DNA from: Solenopsis invicta
Lineage: Eukaryota > Arthropoda > Insecta > Hymenoptera > Formicidae
DNA: 64,000 bases
Reading direction: 5' to 3'
NCBI RefSeq assembly: GCF_016802725.1
Contig: NC_052679.1
Span: 18,717,635 to 18,781,634, forward strand
Shown here: one piece after another, positions 23,869-35,796 of the stretch
Layout: each line of letters starts with the position of its first letter
Numbering within the stretch: the stretch's first letter is position 1
Made by a program: the position numbers and the translations under genes
The notes under the pieces: model-generated
Database searches by the model: none
Seen by the model: only the letters and a program-made list of their open reading frames with translations
Told to the model about the DNA's origin: nothing

Positions 23869-25370
23869 CTAGTGCAGGCAAGGATCATTCTCTGCGTTTC
23901 TAGCAACCCGCGCGCAATTAACTATACGGGAACTGGCTCCCGGTCGGACAGGCACCTTGAAGAGCTTGCCCTGCGGCATGCACACGCAGACTTTGTACTG
24001 CTCTTGGCTCTCGACAGGGCTCTGCAGAAACATCGGCGCTACCGGGATATTCTCCATGTCGATGGAGATGCCGTCCTTTGCGTCCAGCACTACGCTGCCG
24101 TTCACGCTTTTCAAGAAGATGTCGAGATCGGCGCTCCACACGATGTCTTTACTCTCCATGCGTACGCCCTCCGCGCCATGCAACGAGACCTCATCCTCGG
24201 ACTTGATCGCCAGGCTCTCGTTAACCGGCGACGTGATTCGATGGGTTTCAGCGATCCTTACGTTGATTGTCTCCACGCCGTTCGGCAGACCGAAGTTCGG
24301 GAAATCTGTGGTGAAGTAGATCGCGCCAGTACGCGGGTCCTTCACCTCGAACGACTCCACCTGCGACATGGTGGTACCGTTTGGTAAAACGCCCAGCTTC
24401 GAGTGCGGATGCGCTTCGTGAATGCGTCCACGGCTTTTCACATCGACGCGAATTCCAGCCTCGTCGCCGGATAATTCCATTGCCTCGTCACCGTAACTTT
24501 GGCAGATACCCGATTGCAGGGATATCTTTAGAAAACGAAGAAACGTATAAGATTACGAAGATATACTGATGTATCTATTTATCAAATCTTTATTTTATAG
24601 TCTTTTCTATATTCTAGTCTACATATTTCTTGAAATATGTAAATATGTATGTATATACCTTGTCCAAATCTGTTCTTCCGTAAAACTTCACTAGATTCTC
24701 GTCTGGTATTACTTCCATAGCTTCCATTCCCTGACTTATGCGTAAAACAGCGATGACAGTGATGTTTAGAAAAAGATTGCAGAGGCCGATTATTGCCAGG
24801 ATCAAAGTCAACGTCCAAAGACAGTAACGTCTCTTGGTGGATTTTTCGCCTGTCAACGACATGCCGTACGAAGAAGCGATTGTCCTGTTAACATCGCCCA
24901 AGCAGAATATTAATCATTCAAAATCGTTTTAATTTGATCCAGGTGAAACTGCATATTTTTTATTAATTGCATTTAATCGGTTTCTAATTAATTCTGATTA
25001 TTTCCTTTTTTTTTCTGTTTAATTAGTAACATTAATTATACACATGTTTAGATAATATCAGGAAAAGCAAAATCATTAAAGCAATTAACGCAGGTATAAT
25101 CAAGTAAATTTTTCTTTAACGAAAAACTTAATAAAGTGAATTGTTTTATGACAAATATCTTTTTTTAGAAAAATACTTGCATTGGACAGGAGTTACATGT
25201 AATTTAATGTACGATCACTTTTTTATTTACCTCACATGCATGCTGCCGCAACTATTTTGGCGAATTATGCCCTTAATCAGAGGCCCGTCACTGTTGGACA
25301 GATTGTCGTCAGCCTTCGATATCGATGGTGAACCGGTATCATTTCCGCATACATCTAAAAGAGCCGACAT
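23869..25370 (-). CDS. Scgbeta: Beta-sarcoglycan
   Basis: Single-pass type II membrane glycoprotein of the dystrophin-associated sarcoglycan complex, which stabilises muscle membranes (family knowledge). Exons on the - strand: 25370-25231, 24884-24659, 24525-23869. Phases 2 and 0 match, and the product is 340 residues (human beta form 318). It shows an N-terminal cytoplasmic part ending in KSTKRR, a hydrophobic segment at about residues 68-92, then an extracellular part with DPRTGAIYFTTDFPNFGLP, LHGAEGVRMESK and a Cys-containing end (YKVCVCMPQGKLFKVPV). The LCMCADGTLFKVQV-like ending and the FSTDYETHEFHLP-like segment fit beta rather than gamma or delta. The ATG at 25370 is the only one in the open first exon that gives a normal-length cytoplasmic part; ATG at about 25239 is the short alternative. 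Confidence 0.9.
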
Positions 25371-26133
25371 CGGACGTCCTTCCGTCTACCTGTCGGAAAG
25401 TCAATGTCGACAGGTTGTTATAAGAGTTGTTCATGAAGTAAGAGTATACTTCATGGAGTTGTTACAGAAAAATCAGATGACTAGAAAAATGTTGTATATA
25501 CGCAAAAATAGAATATGTAGAATATATAATAAATATAGCCAAAAATTATTGATTTTGCTAATTAAGGAAAAATATTTTAGAAGGAGAAAAATGTAAAATC
25601 ATACAGATGTATTCGTGACATTTGATTTTATTGACTTACGTTACTACAAATTGCAATGCACCTATACAGATGCATTGCAATTTGTAGCAATGTACGCTCG
25701 CACAGCACGTATAACGATTTGTACCTCGTGTCTTCATCTCGATAGTCTTAATTAAAACCGTAGAATCAGTTTCGCGTTTTGTTACCAAAAAATTACTCTC
25801 ATTGAGAGATCTTTGCACTAAACGGCGAGCTCCTCCACTGAATGTATTTATCCTGCTACGAGACGTGTAGTCGACCGCTTTATGAGCGGTTTCCTTACCT
25901 CGACTGGGACCAGCAGCGTTGCGGGAGGCGGTGGCCTCTTCAGATAAACGAAAATAGACGACCGCGTTACGTTCTGCACTTTCGTGGATTTCCTGACGAC
26001 CGGGAGCGATGGAAGTAGGTGAAGATACACCGGTCGGCGCTTGCGCGTCCAGGGATCAATGTCGAGTATCCTCAGGAATTCTACCTTGCGCGCATCCACC
26101 TCAGAGAATTTGTACATTCGCGCTTGTTTTTGA
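25371..26133. other. Flank between beta-sarcoglycan and the protease array
   Basis: Presumed 5' flank of beta-sarcoglycan. A GC-richer patch at 25800-26120 has an open frame on the - strand (26117-25848) encoding a basic peptide with no known domain. I cannot support it as a gene. A short inverted repeat, ACAAATTGCAATGCA against TGCATTGCAATTTGT, lies at 25646-25687. Confidence 0.4.
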
Positions 26134-26310
26134 CAAATGCAAGAAATAGAGATCGAAAGTCGCAGTCAAATAGAGCCAGTCCACGAAATAAAAATTACCT
26201 TTATCTTCTTTTATTTATACGCATATATTGTTAGGATGTAGACATAATATGGGAGTTTTTTAGCAAACAAAAATGAATTGATATGGATAGAAATAAATTT
26301 GCGTAAAAAA
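26134..26310 (-). pseudogene. Truncated 3' tail of a protease array unit (array edge)
   Basis: Bases 26147-26240 match the sequence that lies downstream of the last exon in intact units: AGTCGCAGTCAAATAGAGCC, then a TTCTTTTATTTATAC block and TTGTTAGGATGTAG. The same words occur at 51700-51785 and 55925-56010. No coding part remains. Confidence 0.65.
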
Positions 26311-27029
26311 ATTATTTTGTAATCCATTATTATTGAACATGAGCAAAATATATAATTAAATGTTTTTTTTCTATACTAATAATTATTTCATACAGATATA
26401 ACTTTAATTAAACAAAAGTTGAAAATGCACTATGAAATAATGTAGAATGTATATTAATTGGTAAGAGAAAAAAATTTTTATGTTAAATTTTATGTTAATA
26501 TTGTACAATGAGTGAATACAAAACGTTGGAAACGTAATGTAATGAGAACAATAACGTGCATTTTATATGTAAGAAATATTTGAGTGATATTACTTATTAT
26601 GTTTCTGTGAAGGTATGAACAAATTCACCATTAACTGCACAAATTAAATACATGTATTAATGTATGAAGTATATAGAATTAATACAACAAATAACTTGTA
26701 AGATTATGAAAAGGTCATAAAAAACCTTATATAGATTATTTGCCTTATATCTATTGTGTATCTCCGTACTGATATATAATAATAACTTAATATGCTATTT
26801 ATAAATAGTTTTCCATTAGAATTCTGTGTAGTATCTTCTTACTATAAAGCTCCATTGAGTGCCACGTACAAAAGAAAAAAAAAACAACATTTGTAGTTGC
26901 CGCACAGATTTATATGTTAGATTTTACTTCTTGTATTTTTGTAATAATTGCTTTTAGAACTTTTATACTGAAAATATCCGATGATGAAGTAAAAAAAGAA
27001 TTAAATGCACTGGCAAGAAATCAATGAAT
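26311..27029. other. AT-rich spacer between array-edge fragments
   Basis: No gene or named repeat is supported. Confidence 0.4.
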
Positions 27030-27260
27030 GTCACAATATAAGTAGATATTAAGAGCAGCAGGCAAACAGAACTAAGAATGTCCACGAAACAACAACTAGC
27101 TTTAGTTTTCTTTTATTTTTTATATAAATTGATAAGATGTGGTCATATACCAATAAAATCGGATTTTCAATAAAAAAGTTTCCCAGCAAGCAAAAATGAA
27201 TTGAAATAGATAGAAATAAATTTATTCTGACATTTTCGAATATGTGCTTCAGATTTTTCA
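27030..27260 (-). pseudogene. Second truncated 3' tail of a protease array unit
   Basis: A second copy of the unit tail, with AGCTTTAGTTTTCTTTTATT, GGATTTTCAATAAAAAAG and AAAATGAATTGAAATAGATA. The last word is nearly repeated at about 26270 in the first tail. It has no attached exon. Confidence 0.6.
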
Positions 27261-27625
27261 AATTTGTTTGAATCCAAAAATAATATAAATTTGACATGAT
27301 AAAAGATCATTTCTCGTATTTCAATAAATTGAAAAATAATATAATGGAAACGTGGATCCACACGAATTCAAAATAATGAATAGTTTATTTTATGTTTCCA
27401 TTTACTTTAATCCAAAAATAATGAAGACATGAGTACATCCGAATTCAAAATGATAAATAACGCATTTCATATTTTAATCAATTTGAATTCATTTAAATTC
27501 AAAAATATTTGTAGACTTTAAAACGCGAATTAACATAAGTAATATGCACTTTTTAATTTAGTTAGATTTATTTCCATTTGCTGAGTTTCTTTTTAAACTA
27601 TGAACAAATTGAAGTGTCGTGTAAA

Positions 27626-30600
27626 TTAAAAATTTTCTGGCCACGCGGTTCTTTCTATCCAGGGAATGTAATAGTAGACTCGAGTATATACGCCAGGTAT
27701 AATGCCACAGTCTCGTCCGAGACTGGTGACCCCAACCACGTTGTACAAACAATAATATTCCTCGTGAAGGAGGGTAAGTGGTCCTCCGCTATCACCCTTA
27801 AACAACATCAAATATATTCAGTTAATTTGTGTGTGTTTATAAATTTTTTTGTTATAAAAATGTTATAGGAGAGTGTTTCCAAATGCGCACTACTTAAGCT
27901 ATTTTTTATTATATTTTGCATTTGGTGTGTTAGATGAACATTAAACTTGGAAATTGTAACTTGATGTATCAGGCATCTATTATTAACATTAAATCTTTCA
28001 GTACAAACAAATTAAAAATTAGATAATAGTTACAAACATGATTTTAATATACTCAAATTAAAATAAACTGTTTATTAAGAAGGATGAATCATGCAACTTG
28101 TGGTGCAAATATATTACCGGACATGTATCTATTCCAACTTCTCCCGCACAAATTTGCCAGTCGTCGACGATTCCTGATGGAAGCTCAACGGAACTGGTGC
28201 CGTCGAAATAAGTCGCGTTACAAGACGCATGGGAGACCAATTTGAGAGTCATTTTTAATAAGTCGTCTGAATTTTCCTCATCAACTGAGAAATTAAACGA
28301 TACAATGCTTTTATTAATTTCATATTTACATGCATATATTCATATTTTTTTTTGATGACAATAAATTTAAATGTTTAAAAATATACAAAAGTGAACAATA
28401 ATCTTATGCAATATCGCATTTCAATTTTCTTTCAGTATTTTATTTAATTTTATTCCGAGAATTTAATTTTGTTTTTTTATTTAAAAATTACTCGTACGTC
28501 GTTCGATAGCGTTTAAAACTAAAAAAATTTATATATATTGTAAAAGATTTAGCTTCTTCTTAATTAGAGAACTAGCACTCAGTTAAAGGTATACAAGATT
28601 TGTAATTAGTTTCTAAAAATTTTAAAGAAATACTGTCTTTGTAATTACGTCCAACTTGACCCCATCCAGTGGCGATTGCATAGTCATTCCCATCTATATC
28701 AGGCCAAACTACCGGAAGACACGCCGGTCTGACATACGCAGTGTAGTTAGCTTCCTCCTCCAGACGCAGTATAGCTATGTCATGATACTCCAACGGACGT
28801 TTATAGTCAGGATGCCTTATCCTTTCCGCGATTGCGATAGTCTGCGGCATCGCATCGTCATACTCGTCAATGAGATTCAGATCGCCGATACGTACCCAAG
28901 TTGCATTTCCCCTTTTTGAAACAAAACGAGATTTACTGTAGTTATAATTATAATTTATTAAGCAAAATTGACTTTTTACTTAATTTCCAACAATAATATT
29001 ATAAATTCAAATTCTTCAAAAAGAATTTTAAACAAGTTTTTGATGATGGTCATTCTCAGGTGCAGTTTTTATCAGTTACTGAAACATAAGTAAACTATAA
29101 CTTTTTTGAAGTATTTTAATTGTATCTCAATTATTTATTTAATTATAAAGAATTTATTACTTTTGTTTTTCTTTATTTCGAAATAACTCGCAATGAAAGC
29201 GTTTTTCATATGGTTTGATCAAAATTCAGAAGGCAGAAATTTTATAATAAAATGTCATTTTTCATTTCAAATTTCTATAAAAGCAACCTCTTGTAATCAT
29301 TTTCTCTTTTAATTTTCGAGTATAAATTAGACAAATGAAAGAAGACAAGCTGGAAATTTACCAATCCGATGCCCAAGTGCAGTGGGCTGCTGTAAGAACA
29401 ATCTTGGAGGAAATTAAGCTACCGCCGCAAAACCATTGGATATCATCAGGACCGCCGAAGCCGACAGCCGCCATGAACGGAAATTCTTTCGGATCGGCTT
29501 TAACGCCACCAACACCACCCCTACCCCAAGGAAACATTGTTTTCGGGCATCCGAATTCATCCGCGTATTCTTCACATTCTGAAGAAAAGAAATCATTTAG
29601 ACGATTGTGGAGAATAGAAAAAAAAACTAGAGACACAAAATTTATGTCTCAACTGATCTAAATTTCTTGTTTGACAAATTGTGTGTTTTTATCTTGTTTT
29701 TCAAGATCTCATAAATAAAAATCCACTTTACGTGTTTACGTTATAATTTTACAGGAATTATGTGTAAAATGGTATGATAAAATATATGTTAATTTTTCAC
29801 TCAAATTTATTGAGAATGTCTGTATGCTGACTTACAATTAGTACTGATACGCTGATTATATCTGTAGAAGGTGTGCATTCATTTAAGAGATGTTTATGCG
29901 TATTGTAAGACATGTTCTTACGTAAGACATGTTCTTACGTAAGACATGTTCTTACGTAAAGAATTCCAGTGATTCTTCTCTGTTATCAGAAAATAGATTG
30001 GAGAAGAATTGTTATTTACTCTTTTTTGCTATTTTTCCCGATGATTCAAATATCATAGGCTGTGATGTAGTCGTTCGTTCGGTATGTTCCGGTTGTGGCT
30101 CCGGTTCGTTGATCACAGAATTTGTTGTTGGGCAACATACTATGTTGTCGAGAGGCCCGCAGGTCTGATTTATCATTTTACTGTTTGAAAATTTCTGATC
30201 AACTTGAGGGCAATCATTTATATGTTTGCACACGCCTGCAGAATTGTTGCTCACGCATGACTCTGAAAGATACAAAAAACGTATTTAATGTAGTTATAAA
30301 TTATTGCTAAAGATAAAATTACAGATGACTGTGCAAAAATATTTTTTCCTCGATTTGATTTTGAATTTAAAAGTTTAAGTAAAGTTTCTTCAATGTAACT
30401 TCAAGCTTAATTATTTATTAGTTTTAAGAAGATAAAAGAAAAAGACATCAGGTGGAATAATTTTGAAGCCTTATATATAAATTATTATTAAATCTGATTG
30501 AAAGGCATTTCATATAGTAAGTATATTTTATAATAGTTCAAAATTTCATTTCTTTTTATATGACTTGAAGTTAATGGTCTTATAAAATCAATTTAAAAAT

Positions 30601-32203
30601 TAATTTTGATACATTAAAAGTTATATAATTAAAAATTAACTAATTTAATCTGGACGTAAAGGAGAAGAAGGTATTATGGCTACTGTCGACAATATGGCTA
30701 TCCCTATTATCTCCGTTATTAGATGATGTAATATTTTCTTAAATATTTATTCGTTTAGTAACTCGCCGTTTATTAGTGATGCTAATATGCCAATACATAG
30801 TAACTGACAATTTGTAATGTCTCAAGTAAGATGCACATCGTAAACATCCATATTACATAGCCACAGCTCATATATAGCATGACTTTATTTGTCGAATTTA
30901 TACATACATTACGACATACATTTATAAATTCAATAGTAATTAAAATTGACATTCAAGATTTTTAAGTTTAATTAAAGTTAAAAAATTAATGTATAACATA
31001 CTTTTAAAAATGACGTAGAGAGTATGCATCTATAAAAATTTGTACTACCAGCACAACTAAAATTCAGCTTTTATAAATACGTAACAAATACTAGTGACCA
31101 GTGACCATCCTACAATGTCTAAATTGACTGTAACAAAGTAATTTTAACGATTTTTCTTAGAATGCAACGTGATTTATACGCGATATTATGATATTTTGTT
31201 ATCCCAGATATATTCTACGACCACTGCGCGCCGTCCTTCCTCTATAACAGTGGTTTTTAACCGGTGGTGTGCGCACCCCTAGAAATGCGGGAAAGCATTT
31301 CTAGGGATGCAAGAGACGTTTTTAGATTTTCAAAAGTAACAACCGTCTAATCGCTAAAAAGAAACTACAATAAAACTATAATATAAGAAAAACAACAACG
31401 GCGTAGCTACTAATTTTGAATTTCAAATAGTTTTATGTTTACATGTAAATGTTTTTTACACAATGTGCATATATGTATATTTTTGTATTTTTTTTAGTAA
31501 ATAATTTGTTTTGCAATAAATTTATTTTTTATGTTCTAAGAAAACTTATTTTTCAAGGAGGTGCAAAAATGTATTTTTTGATTGAAAAGAGTGCGGCTCA
31601 TTAAAAAGGTTAAGAACCACTGCTCTATAATATGAATCATCAAACAAATTTATTATTTTATTTATTAATTAAGTTTATATAAAAGAATAAGGTATTATTA
31701 TAGATACATTTTTTAAATAAACTTTTTACACAGATTTTACTATCAGAAAAAAGTTAATAAATTAAAGATTGTATCTTCAAAATAATAAGTTGACGTTGAA
31801 AATTAAATAATATAAAATCAGTTAAGTTAAGTTAATAGTTATTAACTTCATAACTTTATTATTTTACTTTCAACTTTACATTTAGTTGTAACCTAATACT
31901 GTATCAAATTACTTATATTTAATGTTCAATACTTGTTTGATGTAAATGAGTTATTTGGATGACGTTTACAATAAATATTTATTTGAATCAATCTTAAAAT
32001 AATATTTTTTTATCAATGTACGACACATGGTTTTGACGCAATCATTCACCGAAGAACGCGCTCTACATATTTGTTTAAAACAAAAATTTACGTTTTGTTT
32101 TTAGGGAGGAGAACCAATACTCACCTCCGACATTCTGTCCGTATGTCGCCGACGGGATCGACACCAATATCAGCAGTAATAATGATGAGGTGAACGGTGC
32201 CAT
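27626..32203 (-). CDS. CLIP-domain serine protease, array unit A
   Basis: Secreted trypsin-fold protease with an N-terminal CLIP domain. Relatives act in extracellular cascades (clotting, melanisation, Toll activation) or in venom. Exons: 32203-32125, 30262-30020, 29578-29362, 28911-28649, 28284-28118, 27796-27626; phases 1, 1, 2, 1, 0; 379 residues. The order is: signal peptide (residues 1 to about 22), six-Cys CLIP domain, Thr/Ser-rich linker, His57 in TAAHC, Asp102 in YHDIAIL, Ser195 in GDSGGP. Asp189 (DTC before the Ser motif) is present, so trypsin-like specificity is expected. The activation region reads GRGGVGGVKADPKEF in place of R-IVGG. Two N-glycosylation sites are seen (NAT, NYT). 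Residue 192 is Pro, against Glu in most copies. Intron 1 holds a hAT-like MITE. Confidence 0.9.
31240..31630. mobile_element. hAT-like MITE with 8-bp target duplication
   Basis: The element 31248-31622 starts CAGTGGTTTTTAACCGG and ends GGTTAAGAACCACTG, imperfect inverted ends. It is flanked on both sides by CTCTATAA (31240-31247 and 31623-31630). The length is 375 bp. An internal hairpin CCCTAGAAATGC...GCATTTCTAGGG lies near 31277-31306. The 8-bp duplication and CAGTGG-type ends are typical of hAT elements. It lies in intron 1 of unit A. Confidence 0.88.
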
Positions 32204-32254
32204 TTTTGATTTGCCTTGGTCACAGTCTTCTCGTCTAATCTGGAGACTGACCAC

Positions 32255-32268
32255 GATAAAATATATAT
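32255..32268 (-). promoter_or_regulatory. TATA-like promoter element of unit A
   Basis: The - strand reads TATATATTTTATC about 52 bases before the ATG, followed about 20 bases later by a TCAGTCT initiator-like word. The same arrangement precedes units B-F. Confidence 0.55.
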
Positions 32269-32446
32269 TTCGTCTTAATACGTCTGTTTTATACTTTTTT
32301 TGATCCCCACCTAGATCACTTATTTATCCAAACGTGGAGATGATCAACCAAGATTTTCTCATAATGCATTTCGCGATAAATCAGCCGATTCCGTACGTGA
32401 CTCGTAGGAAAAGTTGAAAAGGCCTTTTAAAGGCGGATGATTAAAG

Positions 32447-32553
32447 CCCATTATACAATAGCAATAACGTAGTTGTAAGAGAATGAATAACTTTTCATTT
32501 CTTATGTTACAACCTTATGGCTTTATATATGTTTACGGTTCTTGTAGAATGGG
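32447..32553. repeat. Unit-upstream foldback copy, unit A
   Basis: The left end CCCATTATACAATAG and right end CTTGTAGAATGGG are inverted relatives, with inner words GTTGTAA and TTACAAC also inverted. A copy occurs upstream of every unit. Confidence 0.7.
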
Positions 32554-32679
32554 TTTTTAAATGAACGGTTGTCGCGTGTTGCAAAGAATCTGTATCAGGA
32601 ATTGAAATCTTCGTGATTCCCGTACGATTTCGAATCGAAATTGTTGTAAATCCTGTAATTTTGTTTTTGCGAATGTAGG

Positions 32680-35560
32680 GTAAGGTTGCCGAAAGTGCAC
32701 CACTTTTGACATAAAGACTTATAACTAAGAAACTATGAGGAATATTTTTAATTTTCTTACGTCATAATAAAGTACAAGATTTCTCCTTTTGTATTTATTT
32801 TTTTTTTTAATTTTATGTATTGTCATAAATTTTTAAATGATGATTTTTAAGAAGCCTTCAAATAGACAATTGGTCTTCTAAATTGCATCACAGGTTTATA
32901 TTACTTTCTAGAGCAAAGCGACAATTTTTCTACTAGATTCTTTCTTCTCAAACCAAAATGTGTTAGATAAGCATAATTTTATTAATATTGGAGATAAATA
33001 CCGTAAACTAAATATAATTTCCGTCAATGTCATTACTTCGATAATTTTTCAATAATATTGCAATAACATTGTTACATTATGGCAATATTGTTATAACGTA
33101 TTCTTGTATAATTATTATATTTAATTTTATATATATAGCGACACAATCAAAGCAATGATGTGATTTAAGAAACTACAAGACATAGTGTGATTTAGGAGAC
33201 TAAAGCATTTTGTAAAACCTTATTTATTTAATTTACAAATAAGAGTACAAAGTTATTTAAACTTTGTTAATATAATTTTAATAATATTGTGATTATTACA
33301 AATTATCAAAAGGCTCGACCCGAAAGGAGGGTCAAAATTCCCACCTCAATGGATTTATCTGAAATTTGACCCATCTTTTTGCCATTAAAAAAAATTAAGT
33401 TTCCCAAATTTTCAAGTCCCAAACTTTTTCCTGTTATCCATAATCTTAAAAAAAAAAATGTTTTTTTGGTAAATAATTATTTTCTCTGCGAGTTTTTAAT
33501 GAATCGATTTAAAATTTTAATTGGTAGTAGATATTATTCAGATACATAATTACAAATTTTTGTTTTCTATTTTGACAAAATTTTAATTTTACAAGTCAAA
33601 AAAAGATTTGAAATTGTAATATCTTGTCTCTCGTAAGACTTGCTATCTCTCTATTTTAATCATAGTTACAAAGTTGCATTTTTATGCAAACTATCTTCTT
33701 GATTTATTTCAGAAATTTTTTTATGAGAATATTCTTAAATACCCCAAAAACCGCTTTTTTATTTTTTTCGGTTATTTTTTGTAGTTACTTTTGCTTTTAA
33801 AGACTATTTTGTGGCTCTTTCCAATAACTTTTCTATTCTCCACGAGAACAGAGTCCATCATCAAGCATCATTAATTAATAACTTCAAAAATATCTCATTT
33901 TCACTTGTTTTTGTCATTTTCGTGTAATTTAAGCGTAGTTTTTTAATCGATCTATGACCAAATCGATTTGCTATTTCTTATGTAACTAGATAATTTTTGC
34001 TATTACTCATCATAATCGAAAATGCCATCAAAATTTTTTTAATCTTAAGAACAACATATTTCAATAGGTTTCCACGGTGCCATTCTAGCAAACACAAAAT
34101 TAGCGTCGTATCGTTAGTTGTAATTTCGCATTCAGCAATGTTACATAACACACTTTATATATTACATTTACATTGTTGAGTGAGAAATTATATTAACATT
34201 TACATAACGATATTTATATTTGCTGGAAATGCTTTCAGTGCATAAAATTCTTTTTTTTTCAGTAAAAAGTATCTAGTTTGGAAAATACAAAACAATTACA
34301 ATTCAAATTAATTTCAGCTTTTAAAATAAGAGGAATTATTTATTTGCTGTCTGCAATCTCATTATGAAATATTTTTTCAACAATTTTAAAAATTATACCA
34401 TTAATATGTTGTTAAGTTTATTTGTTTAATTACAATATACAGAAACTACAAATATCTATTTAATTCGTATTTCATTATCCATGTTTTTCATATTTTTTCA
34501 TAATTTCTCACATTTATGTAAATATCTTGAGTATTATATAATCTTAAACGGATGATCTCTTCTTTATTAAAAGCTTAATTTTTAAAAGCTTAAAAGATAT
34601 GAACACACAGGTTCTTTTATTAGTTACGTAACAGTTTTATGTATTTATTATTTTGTATTTTATTAATTGCAAAATACTGAATACAAAAAACAAAGCAAAA
34701 TACAAAAAACTGTTACGTAACTAATAAAGAACCTGTGTGTTTAAATCTTTTAATCCAATTAAAGCGTACACACTATACTGGATTCGATATTTTGCTACAC
34801 ATGGGTGTACGTTACCGGACAATTTTCAATTCCGTATATCTCGATATCTAATGCATAGAATTTGAACAATTATTTTTTTAATCGATACGCCAGAAGGTCG
34901 AGAAGAAGAATAAATAGGTGCGAGAATTGAGAAATTGAATATATTTGAAATATTAAGAAGAAATAGAAACGTACTCGCGAAAAAACGGTTTTTTTTTTAA
35001 ATTCGTAGTTTTGAAAGGAAAACCATTAGAGAAATTTTTCCAACAAATTTTAAGCTGATTACTACAGTGTCAGATTTCAATTAAAGAAAATTTGGTAAAT
35101 AAAATGAATAAAATAATTGATTTGAAAAATAAATTCTTTGATTAAAGTTTAAAAAGAATTGTCTTTGTAATTTAAAAAGAATTTTTACTTTGAAGTGTAA
35201 ATAGATAGTAAATAGATAGTAAAAAAATGTAGCGTTTAAATTAATCTAGAATTATAATACTTTAGGAAAGAATGCAAGAGGTCTCTTATCGAAAAGAAAT
35301 AATATATTTGTTAAAACAGCCGTGCAATGAGAATATTGTGATAGTAGCGCCATCAAAATGTATGTTATAATTTTGATAATGTATTTGAAGAATACGTAGA
35401 CGCGTCAAATTGCAATGCATGTACATGTATTGTGACCAATAAATCACGAATGGATATAATTCATTTATTTTCCTTTTTCTACAAAGAAGGCTTTATTGCA
35501 GCTAGACGATTTATAATTCGTGATTTTAATCAAAATTGCTGCTATTTTTATAGTTTATTT
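32680..35560. other. Insertion-like intergenic block between units A and B
   Basis: Unit-specific flank sequence stops at GCGAATGTA (about 32679) and resumes at ACGAATGTATA (about 35562), with about 2.9 kb of unrelated AT-rich DNA between. At the 45.2-kb junction the same flank runs on without this block. No gene is seen inside. It holds the hairpin at 34603-34740. Confidence 0.5.
34603..34740. repeat. Inverted repeat with about 32-bp arms
   Basis: The left arm begins ACACACAGGTTCTTTTATTA (34603) and goes on to GTTACGTAACAG. The right arm ends CTAATAAAGAACCTGTGTGT (34740) after CTGTTACGTAA. One mismatch or indel is seen in the arms, with an AT-rich spacer of about 75 bases. It looks like a small MITE. 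Confidence 0.85.
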
Positions 35561-35796
35561 CTACGAATGTATATAAAGTCAGGAAAATCTACGAAATCAA
35601 AATTAGTTTTAGTTTTTTTTTTATTTTTACACATATTTATACTTTGTTAGGATGTAGTTATATAATGTCCGCTAAAGTTGGATTTTCAATAAGGGTTTGC
35701 ATCAGGAATGAATAAAATTTTGTGTAAAATAAAAAAGAAATGTATTTAACATTTGGGAAAATAGATACATTTTAATTAAACAATATTTTAAAAATC

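Noticed and set aside
23872..24387. 171-codon + strand frame opposite beta-sarcoglycan
   Set aside because: Antisense shadow; the - strand frame matches beta-sarcoglycan and splices correctly.
25848..26117. - strand open frame of 89 codons with a basic, Pro-rich peptide
   Set aside because: No domain, no clear splice partners in phase and no similarity I recognise; the GC-rich patch alone is not enough.
29335..29661. Open frame of 108 codons on the + strand overlapping the His exon of unit A, with similar frames opposite units C, D and F
   Set aside because: Antisense shadow of conserved protease exons; its similarity between units comes from the true - strand coding sequence.
32300..32320. 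NF-kB-like site (GTGGGGATCAGAAA) upstream of array units
   Set aside because: Present as GGGGATC/GGGGACC variants in A, D, E and F only, does not fit the full consensus, and cannot be told from ordinary unit conservation.
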